Shown piece after piece: positions 1-9,700 of a stretch of 46,174 nucleotides of DNA. Positions within the stretch are counted from its first letter, which is position 1. The number at the start of each line of letters is the position of its first letter. The position numbers were made by a program, and so were the translations under genes. Below the pieces are notes generated by a model. That model was not told the origin of the DNA. It saw only the letters and a program-made list of their open reading frames with translations, and made no database searches. The stretch is from the NCBI GenBank assembly GCA_030696045.1, contig JAUYNO010000055.1:1-46174 (forward strand), written 5' to 3'. The DNA is from Stagnimonas sp. (GTDB taxonomy: Bacteria; Pseudomonadota; Gammaproteobacteria; Nevskiales; Nevskiaceae).

Positions 1-1259
<1,259 letters not shown>

Positions 1260-1400
1260 TTTTAAAACTGGAAACGCACTACAGACTGCTAAGGTCCGCA
1301 ATGCTTGAGCTTCGATCCGGCTTGTGAGCCATCTCGATGCTCTCTGTGTTGCTGGCTTAGCCAACACCAGGAGCATCCACTCAAATCACTTGTCTTTAAC

Positions 1401-1412
1401 TTTTAAGGAGCT
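1401..1412 (-). promoter_or_regulatory. boxA-like antitermination element of the rRNA leader
   Basis: The minus strand reads AGCTCCTTAAAA, which resembles the rrn boxA consensus TGCTCTTTAACA. It lies between the rRNA promoter and the 16S 5' end, where NusB/NusE-loaded antitermination elements are expected. The assignment rests on this partial match and on position. Confidence 0.5.
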
Positions 1413-1467
1413 TTGCTGGCTAGGCCGTCGCACTTTTTGCGCCGCGCCCCGTCAGCAGGGGAGGCGA

Positions 1468-1495
1468 ATAATAGCGAGATTTCCTAAGGCGTCAA
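1468..1495 (-). promoter_or_regulatory. sigma-70 promoter of the rRNA operon
   Basis: On the minus strand the -35 hexamer TTGACG (1495-1490) and the -10 hexamer TATTAT (1473-1468) are 16 bp apart. Transcription would start near 1461, about 200 nt upstream of mature 16S, which is typical for an rrn leader. The flank upstream on the minus strand (about 1500-1540) is AT-richer and could be an UP element. Additional rrn promoters further upstream are possible but not clear. Confidence 0.65.
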
Positions 1496-1692
1496 CGAAC
1501 AAGTGCAACATGACATGTAACTGCATGTTTTACAACGATAAACGCTTCGCGCCAAACAAGCTCACGATGGCTGGAATCTGACCAGAATGAGGCCCCGGCC
1601 TGAATTTTTCGGCGCTCGGTCACTGATTCCAACGGCGGCTTCGCCGCATCAGCAGTCATCAAGCCCAAAGACAGGTCGGCAGAACAAGTAGC

Positions 1693-1740
1693 TTGCTCGC
1701 CCACTGCTGGCTGATCTATAAATGACCAACCAGTCAGTCA
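1693..1740 (+). promoter_or_regulatory. Candidate promoter with TetR-type operator for the hydrolase-tetR operon
   Basis: A -10 TATAAA (1717-1722) follows a weak -35 TTGCTC (1693-1698) with an 18-bp spacer. Directly downstream, 1723-1740 reads TGACCAACCAGTCAGTCA. This is an imperfect palindrome with 6 of 9 symmetric positions, including the outer TGAC/GTCA, and it covers the expected transcription start. TetR-family repressors usually bind such 15-20 bp palindromes over their own promoter, and the operon's second gene is a TetR protein. Autoregulation is therefore the likely role, by inference. Confidence 0.45.
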
Positions 1741-1750
1741 TGGAGCATAC

Positions 1751-2539
1751 ATGCCCGCCTCCCCCACCCTCCACGTCCGCTCGGACGGCGCCGGCCCCGC
1801 GCTGGTCCTGCTGAGCGCCAATCCCGGCGATGGCCGCGACTTCGACGGCATCGTCCCCGCCCTCGCGCAGCGCTTCCGGGTACTGCGGCCGGACTGGCCG
1901 GGCTATGGTGGCTCCCCGGCGCCGGAGCCGCCGGAACGCGCCAGCGCCAGTTACTTCCTTGAGGTGTTCACACGGTGGATGGAAGAGGCCGACGCCCCCC
2001 GTGCGCACCTGCTTGGCAACTCGGTCGGCGGCAACGTGGCCCTGCGCTACGCGCTGACGCATCCACAACGGGTATCGAGCCTGGTGCTGGTCTCCAGTGG
2101 CGGTTTCACCGCGCACAATCCAGTCACGCGCGGCTTCTGCCGCCTGCAGGGGCAGCTCTGGTTCAAACACCTGCTGGGGGATCGCTTCACCCGTGCCTAT
2201 CTGCGTGCTCGCAATCCACTGACACGGGCAATGATCGCTCGCGCTGGCGGCGAGCAGGCGACGGACTCGGCCCTGCGGGTGAACGCGGCCGTATGGCGCA
2301 GCTTTCTCGAGCCGGCGCACGACCTGCGCGTGTCGGCGCGGGCGCTGGCGGTCCCGACCCTGGTCACTGGCGGACGCCACGACCCGGTGATCCCGGCCAA
2401 ACGCGACACGGCCCTGGCTGCGCGCACGATCCCTGGAGCGGAGCTGCATGTGTTCGACACCGGCCACGCCCCTTTCGCGGAGGCACCGGAGGACTTCCTC
2501 GCCGTCGCATCGGCCTTCTGGAACCGCCATGGCGCGTGA
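1751..2539 (+). CDS. Alpha/beta-fold hydrolase
   Basis: This 262-residue protein has the full alpha/beta hydrolase layout. The nucleophile elbow GNSVGG places Ser91 as nucleophile. Asp211 (GGRHDPVIP) and His239 (DTGHAPF) complete the triad. A cap region (about residues 125-190) lies between strands 6 and 7. The LLGNSVGGNVALRYA segment resembles C-C bond hydrolases and esterases of the MhpC/BphD type, but the substrate cannot be read from sequence. No signal peptide is seen, so it is cytosolic. The ATG at 1751 follows a GGAG-type ribosome site (TGGAGCATAC). The 3' end overlaps the tetR start by 11 bp, so the two are translationally linked. The hydrolase probably acts on a compound, or a product of one, that the regulator senses. 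Confidence 0.85.
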   Translation: MPASPTLHVRSDGAGPALVLLSANPGDGRDFDGIVPALAQRFRVLRPDWPGYGGSPAPEPPERASASYFLEVFTRWMEEADAPRAHLLGNSVGGNVALRYALTHPQRVSSLVLVSSGGFTAHNPVTRGFCRLQGQLWFKHLLGDRFTRAYLRARNPLTRAMIARAGGEQATDSALRVNAAVWRSFLEPAHDLRVSARALAVPTLVTGGRHDPVIPAKRDTALAARTIPGAELHVFDTGHAPFAEAPEDFLAVASAFWNRHGA

Positions 2540-3083
2540 CCCGGAGCCGACCCGCGAAAAGCTGTTACGCGCCGGCGAGCAGCTGGCAGCGGAGCACTCG
2601 CTGGGAGAACTGCGGGTGGATGCAATCACCGCGCTCAGCGGCGTTGCCAAGGGCACCTTCTACGTCCACTTCAAGACCCGCGCTGACTATCTCGTCGCTC
2701 TGCACCGACGCTTCCACGACCGGCTCGCGGCCAGCATTGACGGCGCACTCGCCCGCCAGCCGCCGGGACGCGCACGGCTGCTGGCCGGAAGCCTTGCCTA
2801 TCTCGACGGCTGCCTCGCCGAGGGCGCTTTGAAGGCGCTGCTGCTGGGTGCGCGGGTGGAACCGGACATCCAGCAGGAAGTGGCGCGCCAGAACGCACGC
2901 TTCGGCAAGCTGGCGGCGCAGGACCTGGCGCGGCTGCACGGCCCGGAGCCGGCGCAAACCGGGCGGCTGTGGGTAGCCATGGTCGCCGAAGCAGCCCTGG
3001 CCGAGCGCGAGGCTGGAGCGCCGCTGCCGGCACTGCGCGCGGCCCTGGCCGGCTTCCTCACCGGCTTCGCCGACCGCGACTAG
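2529..3083 (+). CDS. TetR/AcrR-family transcriptional regulator
   Basis: This 184-residue protein has an N-terminal TetR helix-turn-helix at about residues 10-57. The signature is LRVDAITALSGVAKGTFYVH followed by FKTRADYLVAL. The rest is an all-helical ligand-binding and dimerisation domain of normal family length. The ATG at 2529 was chosen because it begins the typical pre-HTH segment MARDPEPTREKLL; an upstream in-frame ATG at 2448 lies inside the hydrolase. It overlaps the hydrolase gene by 11 bp, so both come from one mRNA. It is probably a repressor of its own operon through the palindrome at 1723-1740, and the ligand is unknown. There is no clear terminator in the 50 bp before the convergent chpC-like gene. 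Confidence 0.88.
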   Translation: MARDPEPTREKLLRAGEQLAAEHSLGELRVDAITALSGVAKGTFYVHFKTRADYLVALHRRFHDRLAASIDGALARQPPGRARLLAGSLAYLDGCLAEGALKALLLGARVEPDIQQEVARQNARFGKLAAQDLARLHGPEPAQTGRLWVAMVAEAALAEREAGAPLPALRAALAGFLTGFADRD

Positions 3084-3133
3084 AACTGCTACGCGGCACG
3101 AACTTCGACGCGAACAGACGCCGGCGATCTACC

Positions 3134-3628
3134 TCAGAGCGCCGCTTCCTGCGCGCGCGCCTGCAGCAGTACAGCGGCGATGCGGTCAATGTCCGGGATG
3201 ATCGCCTCGGTACTGCCGATGCGGACCCGTGACAGCACGAACTCGGAACGATCACTGTCGCGTAGAGGCAGCGGCGCAATCGCCACACGACTCAGCGTGA
3301 TGAGGTGCGGATAGCCCTGACAAACGATGGCGAACGGCAGATCCTCGGCGCGGCCGCCGGTGGGGTGCAGCACCACCAGGCGCGAGCGCTTGTTGAGCGG
3401 CGGCCAGCTGTCGCCATTGAGCGCCTCGAAGTGCACCACCGGCACCCGCCGGTCGCCCCAGCTGAGACTACCGGCCAGCCAGTTCGGCCCGGCACCTTCG
3501 GACTTCAGCGCATCCTGGCCGATCGCTTCCGCGACCGCCGAATTGGGCAGCAGTAGGATGTCCTCGCGCAGTGAGAGCAGAACGCAGTAGAGCTGCTCGG
3601 GAACCTGTAGTGGTTCGTCGTCGCTCAT
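3134..3628 (-). CDS. chpC: CheW-like protein, probable ChpC
   Basis: This 164-residue cytosolic protein has a single CheW-like fold at about residues 10-155. Recognisable parts are YCVLLSLREDILLLPNSAVAEAI at the N-terminus, the strand WLAGSLSWGDRRVPVVHFEAL and the late strand FAIVCQGYPHLITLS. CheW proteins couple chemoreceptors to a CheA kinase. In Pseudomonas a second CheW homologue, ChpC, is encoded downstream of chpA, as here. The gene follows chpA with a 64-bp gap that carries a mini-ORF. Its ATG at 3628 sits in the third copy of a duplicated GGAGCAGCTCATATGAGC junction, which gives it a GGAG ribosome site. The divergence of CheW proteins makes ChpC a positional assignment. PilK (CheR) and ChpB (CheB) are not in the window. 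Confidence 0.75.
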   Translation of the reverse strand: MSDDEPLQVPEQLYCVLLSLREDILLLPNSAVAEAIGQDALKSEGAGPNWLAGSLSWGDRRVPVVHFEALNGDSWPPLNKRSRLVVLHPTGGRAEDLPFAIVCQGYPHLITLSRVAIAPLPLRDSDRSEFVLSRVRIGSTEAIIPDIDRIAAVLLQARAQEAAL

Positions 3629-3702
3629 ATGAGCTGCTCCGAGATGACCGCTGCGCAGCTCATATGAGCCGACCAGTTGCTTTCTCCGCAGCTCATATGA
3701 GC
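3623..3702 (-). repeat. Three copies of the palindrome GCTCATATGAGC at the chpA-chpC junction
   Basis: The perfect 12-bp palindrome GCTCATATGAGC occurs at 3623-3634, 3658-3669 and 3691-3702, spaced 35 and 33 bp. The outer copies share a longer unit, GGAGCAGCTCATATGAGC on the minus strand. In this unit a GGAG ribosome site, a stop codon and a start codon overlap as ATATGA. The copy at 3691 holds the chpA stop and the copy at 3623 holds the chpC start. The pattern looks like duplication of an ancestral 4-bp ATGA overlap between the two genes. The even spacing of about three helical turns also permits a protein-binding role. Confidence 0.85.
3625..3696 (-). CDS. 23-codon mini-ORF bridging chpA and chpC
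   Basis: On the minus strand an ATG at 3696 overlaps the chpA stop (ATGA). The frame runs 23 codons and ends in a TGA at 3627-3625 that overlaps the chpC ATG, again as ATGA. It is preceded by GGAG at good spacing. It starts MSCGESNWSAH and ends VISEQLI, which repeats the ChpA C-terminus AEQLI. It therefore looks like a by-product of junction duplication rather than an old gene. It would let ribosomes pass from chpA to chpC by coupled termination and re-initiation. Whether the peptide has any function is unknown. Confidence 0.4.
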   Translation of the reverse strand: MSCGESNWSAHMSCAAVISEQLI

Positions 3703-6700
3703 TGCTCCGCCAGCACGCTGCGCACTTCGCTCATCAGCTGGTCTTCCTGGTAGGGCTTGATCAGGTAACGGTTGACACCCAGGCTGGCGGCGCGCGCGCG
3801 GTGCTTCTCGCCGGAGCGCGAGGTAATCATCACGATTGGCACGCCGGCGATGCGGTCGGTGTTGCGGACGAAACCGGCGACCTCGAAGCCGTCAGCGCGC
3901 GGCATCTCGATATCGAGCAGGATCGCCGCCGGGGTTTCGGTCTGCAGCTGGGCGATGGCATCCAGGCCGTCCTTGGCGGTAATCACCCGGAAGCCCTGGC
4001 GCAGCAGCAGGCGCTCGGCGACCCGGCGCATGGTGATGGAATCGTCCACCACCATGATGAGCTCGCCCTCGCGATCCTTGTCCGCCGCCTCGGCTGCGGC
4101 GGCGCGGGCGGCGGCCTCGGCGATCAGCTTGCGACGGGCGCGATCAACAATCAGCGCCGCCGGATCCAGGATCAGCACCACCTGGCCATTGGGCAGGATG
4201 GTGGCGCCAGCAACACCGGAGATCGACGACAGCTGCGGACCAACCGCCTTCGACACCACCTCGCGGTTGCCCAGCAGGCCGTCGACGATCAGCGCGGCGC
4301 GGCGCTCGCCGCCACCCAGACCCTCGCCCAGGCGCACCAGCACCGCCGGCACCGTGCGGGCATCGGCCGCCGGCGGCGTCACCGGCAGGTCAATGAGGTC
4401 CGCCAGATGGCGCACGCGGTAATCGTGGCCGCCATAGCTGAAGGCCAGCGCGCCCTCGACCTGGGCCTTGGCCAGCATCGCCACCGGAATGCGGGCAATG
4501 CCGTCGATGGCGGTCAGCGGCAGCGCATAACTCTCGTGGCCGACCGCCACCATCAGCGCCTGGGACAGCGCCAGGCTGAGCGGCAGGCGGATGATGAAGC
4601 GGGTGCCCTTGCCCGGCACCGAGCGCAGTTCCAGCGAACCGCCGAGCTGCTTGACCTCGCTCGCCACCACATCGGTGCCGACGCCGCGACCGGCGTTCTG
4701 CGACAGCGTGCTGGCGGTGGAAAAACCGGACTCGAAGATGAACTGCGCCACGTCCTCGTCGCCCAGCTGGGCATCGGCGGGCATCAGGCCCTGCTCGATG
4801 GCCTTGCGCCGGATGGCGCCGAAGTCCAGCCCCTTGCCGTCGTCGGCGATTTCCATTAACAACTGAGTCCCTTCGCGCTTGAGCGAGACCATCACCGTGC
4901 CAACCGAGGACTTCTCGGCCAGCGCCCGCTGCTCCGGAGACTCCAGACCGTGCACCACGGCATTGCGCAGCAGATGCTCGATGGGCGCGGTCATGCGTTC
5001 CAGCACGTTGCGGTCCAGCTCGCTCTCGACGCCGCTGAACACCACCTCGGCGTACTTGCCTTCCTCCTGCGCGGTCTGCCGCACCACGCGCTGCAGGCGC
5101 GCCACCTGGCGCGAGAACGGCACCATCAGGGTGCTCATCAGACCCTGCTGCACCGAGGCGTTGATACGCCCCTGCTGCTGCAGCAGGCCCTGGGCGTCAT
5201 CGACCACCTGGTCCATCAGCACCTGCACCGAGGCAAGGTCGTTGACCGACTCGGCGAGCGCACGCGACAGCTCCTGCATGCGCGAGTAGCGATCCATTTC
5301 CAGCGGATCGAAGTCCTGCGTGTATTGGTCCGGCACCGCAGCCGAGAGACCACGGGCGACAATCTGGGCCTCGGTCTCGATGTCGAGCATGCGCAACTGC
5401 TCGCGCAGGCGCACCACGGTCTGGGTCATTTCACCGAGCTGCGCCTGCAGCGCGGCGTTCTGCTGTTCCAGGCGCGAGCGGTAGATGGAGATCTCGCCGG
5501 CCTCGTTGAGCATGGCGTCCAGCGCTTCCACCGACACCCGCGCCAGCTCACGCCGCACCGCCGACTGGCTGGCGTCTTCCTCCGGCTTCCAGAACAGCTC
5601 CGGCCGCCAGCCGATGGGCGCGGCGGCGGTCGCCGGCAGCAGCGGCACCGCCTCGGGCATCGGCGCCGGTTCGAACTCCACCGGCGCTTCCACCACCGGC
5701 GGCGCGGACTCGCGCACGGTGACCGTGTAGTGTCCGCGCGCCAGGGCGTCGTGCAGATGCTCCATGGCTTCGAGCTGGGCCCGCAGGGCGCCGTGCTCGA
5801 TCTCGCTGGGCGGGCCGCTGCGCAAGCTCAGGTGGCTGACCTCGGTCTCCATGTCATGAGCGAGGTCGCCCATGTGCGAGAAGCCGGTCATGCGGGCGCC
5901 ACCCTTGAGGGTATGCAGGGCGCGCTGCAACTCGCGCACCGCTTCCTCGTCACGGGAATCGCGACTCCAGGCAGTCAGCGCACCGTCCATCGCCTCCAGC
6001 ATCTCGGTCGCCTCGGCGACGAAGATATTGGCCAGCTCGGGGTCGATCTCGGAGTCCAGCTGCACCGGTTCGCGGCGACTTGCCCTTTGCGCCGGCGCGC
6101 CTAGGGCCTCGCCGTCGGTGTCCGGCGCCAGCGCCGGGTCGTCGCTGATGTTCGGCAGCGGCGCATCCGGCTCCAGGACCGGAGTCGACTCGAAGCTGAA
6201 CTCGGTCGCCGGCTGCTCGAAACGATCCAGAACGGGCTCCGACGACGAAGCCGGGCCGGGATCAAATCCGGCGGCGGCCTCGGGCAGCGGGTCGACCGGC
6301 GCGGAATCCGGCTCAAATGCGGATAGCGAGGCTTCACCGACCGCCAGGCCTTCGGCGGAAACCGGCGCGGATTCTTCCAGGAGAACCGGCTCCTGCTCGA
6401 CCGGCGGCATCTCGATCGCCTCGCGCGGCATCGCCTCGATGGCGATCGGCAGGTTGGCGACGGCGGCCTCCATCACCGGCACCGTTGCCAGCAGGGCGGC
6501 GTGGGTGGCGATGCCGTCCTGACGGCCGGTGGCCACCTGGTTCAGGCGCGACTCCAGGCTGTGCGCGACATCGCCCAGTGCCGCCATGCCGGCCATGCGC
6601 GAGCTGCCCTTGAGGGTGTGCAGCGCGCGCAGCAGCCCTTCCGGCGGTGCCTGCAGTCCATCCAGGCGCCAGCTGGCCAGCCCTTCGCGCAGGTCGTCGA

Positions 6701-9700
6701 ACAGCTCGGCAGCCTCGGCCTGAAAAATTTCCGCCAGCTCCGGATCCAGCGGCAGCTCCGGCGGCGGAATCACCGGCAGGGGCTCGGCCTCTGGCCCCGG
6801 GACGAACTCCGGTTCGACCCAACTGCTATCGGCGTCCGCGGCGCTCGGTTCCGGTTCCGGTCGCGCGAACTCGATCACCTCAATCTGCTCGACCGGGCCG
6901 CTCACCTCGATCGGCGCAGCGGCGGGTGCTTCGGCCAGCAGTTCCGTCTCGAGTTCGACTTCGGGCGGCGCCGGGGCCTCCCAGCTCATCTCCACCGGCA
7001 AGGGAGCGGCCGTCGCCGGCTGCGGCGGCGCGAGGTCGCCGACGCGGGTCGGCAACCGCCGCAAGCGCTCGGCCAGAGCCCTGCCGTTGTCACGCAGACT
7101 GCCGTCGCGGAACAGATCGAGATACTGGAACAATTCCTCGAGTGCATCGCCAATGCGGAGGAAGAAGGCCGGGTCGGGCGTGGCGGCGTCGACCCGGCCC
7201 AGGCGCTCGGCCAAGGCATCACAGGCCAGCGCCAGCGCCGAGCATCCGGCCTCGCGCGACAGCTCCTGCAAGCGCTCGGCAGCCTGCCGCAACTCCGGCG
7301 CACGGGTGGTCTCGGTTGCCGCCGCAGCCCAGGCGGCGAACCCCTGCTCCAGACCCTGCAGCTGCTCGAACGCCTGCGTGACAAAGGTTTCGCGGCGCTG
7401 GTTGCCACCGCCCTCGCCGGGCGGCGGCAGGAAACTGCGCGCCGCCTCGACCCGGGCCAGCCAGTCGGTAGCCGGCGGCAGCTCGGCCTTGCCGGCCTCG
7501 CGCACCCAGTCGCGGAACACCGGAATTGCCTCGCGCAGCAGGGCACGCAGCTCCGGCGTCAGCGGCAGGGCGGATTCGCGCAGGCCTTCCAGCAGCTGCT
7601 CGAACGCGGCCGCGAGCTGGCTCAGGGCCTCGGCATTGACCACCGCGGCACTGCCCTTGATGGTGTGCAGGGCCCGCACCGCCTCGTCGTCGACGGCCGG
7701 CGGCGGCTCGTTGTCCAGCCATTGCACCAGGTAGGCGAGACGATCCAGGGCATCCTCGCGGAACACCCCCAGCACCTCGTCGTCGATCATCTGCGGCGCG
7801 CGGCCGCTGGCCAGGAAATGGGCGTGCTCGACCAGCGCCTGCGCCTCGCTGTTCAGTTCGACACCCTGGCCGTCGCGGAACTCCGTGAGCAGGATCGGCA
7901 GCAGGCGCAGGGTGCGCTCGACCACCTCGACCACGGCAGAATTGACCGGTAGCGCACCCTCGACGCAGCGGTTGAGCAGATGCTCCACCGCCCAGCCGAC
8001 CTCGCCGATCTGGCTGGCGCCGACCATGCGGCCACTGCCCTTGAGGGTGTGGAAGGCGCGGCGCAGCTCGGCGATGGTGTCGGGGTTGTCGGGCGCGCGC
8101 TGGAACCCGGGCAGGACCCGCGACAGCAGCTCGCGCACCTCCTCGGCTTCTTCCAGGAAGATGTCGCGGATCTCCGGGTCTTCCTCGGCGGCGGCGAGCG
8201 GTGGCGGCGCAGTGTCGGCGCCGGCCTCGGCGGCGCGCACGTCGTCCTCGGTTTCCTTCAACAGCGCCAGCAGCTCGGACTCGGCCTGGTCGGTGAGGTC
8301 GGGCGCCTCCTCGGCCGGGTTGAAGCGCAGGCGCTCGATCGCCAGCGACAGCTCGTCGAGAAGGCGGTCGGTGCTGGGCAAGCCATCGCGCAGCGCTTCG
8401 AGATAGATCTCCAGGCCGGTGATCGCCTCGGCGAACTGCGCCGCCTCGACCGCGTCGGTGCGCAGGCGCGGGAACGCCGCCACCCGCAGCCAGCTCTCCA
8501 GGCGCGCGGCGAGGATGGCGGCGCGCTCGCGATCCAGCATCACCAGGCCGGCGGCGACTTCGTTGAGCAGCTGCGCTGGCTCGTCGGTGGGCGCGGCCTG
8601 GCCATCCTTCAGATAGGCGTCGAGCAGGGTCTTGAGCTTGGCCAGATCGACCAGCATCTCGCGCAGCAGGGCAGCGATGCCGTCCTGCAGGTCGCGCGAA
8701 TGCGGAACCTCCTCTTCCAGCTCTGGCGCGGCGCCGGCGGCGCCCGGTCGCAGCTGCCGCAGCGGCCGCAACAGGGCGTTCTCCAGACTGTGCTCGACCG
8801 TCAGCAGGGCGGTGGCCAGCCCCATCCAGCGGCCCTCGCTGACACTGTCGACCTCACTGGTGAGCTGGTCGAGGCTGACCGCCTGGTTGGCGAGCACCTG
8901 CTCCAGCTGGCTCAATCCCAGCAGCGCCAGGGTGCGCGACATCCGCAGCGTGCGGTCACGGGTGTGGGTCCAGGTATCGGCCGAAATGCGGCCGGAGCGA
9001 CGTGCGAGGTCGATCTCGTCCTTGATCTGGCCCAGATCGCGACGGACTTCCTCGGTGACCTTTTCCAGCAGGCGGGTATTGGGGCCGCGCAAGCGGCGGC
9101 GCGCCTCCGACAGCTGCGGCTCCATCGGCAGATGGCCGTCGAGCGGCAAGGCCTCGCGCAGGCGCTGCCAGCGCGGGCCAGAGCAGTCGAGCGCGGCGGC
9201 GTAGCCGACCAGCCGCCAGGAAATCTCACCCTGCTGACCGGCGGCACCGCGCTCGCCATGCTCGGCCAGCAGCTTCATCTGCTGGCCCATGCGACCGAAC
9301 CAGCGCTTCAGCTCCAAGGCATCGGCCCGCGGATGCAGGCGCAGTGAATCGGTTGCGGCGGCGCAACTGCTCCACAGCAGGTAGACACCGGAATCGGTGG
9401 TGTTGACCGCGATCTGTTCGGCGACCTTGCCGAGCTTGCTCAGGGCATCGTCGGAATCCTGGCCCTTGAGCCATTGCAGCAGCACCGCCTGGAACGGCAC
9501 CAGCAGCTTGCGGGCGACGATGCCGGCGTTGCCCTCGACCCGGGCCGGCTGCATCGGCACTGGCAACCTCGGATCGAGCTGCTGCATCTGCCGCACGAAC
9601 AGATCGGCCTCGGTCAGCGCCGGCTTGCCGCGCGCCAGCCGCAGCTCGGATATCACCGGCTGCAGCACTGCCGCCCGGTCGGGCTGGCCGAGCAGCAGGC

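Larger units (their letters stand above)
1260..1750. other. rRNA leader and intergenic region without a gene
   Basis: This 491-bp stretch separates the 16S gene (minus) from the alpha/beta hydrolase gene (plus). It holds the rRNA leader with a boxA-like element and a strong promoter on the minus strand (up to about 1500). At its right end lie a promoter and an operator-like palindrome for the plus-strand operon. Between about 1500 and 1690 I see only AT-richer sequence, which could act as an UP element for the rRNA promoter. Short open frames here look like chance. Confidence 0.6.

Noticed and set aside
1261..1750. Small protein genes in the rRNA leader region
   Set aside because: The short frames lack ribosome sites and homologous features. 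They overlap the boxA-like element and the promoter.
3623..3702. CRISPR-like array at the chpA-chpC junction
   Set aside because: The three repeats are only 12 bp, palindromic and tied to stop/start codons. The spacers resemble duplicated coding DNA and no cas gene is near.
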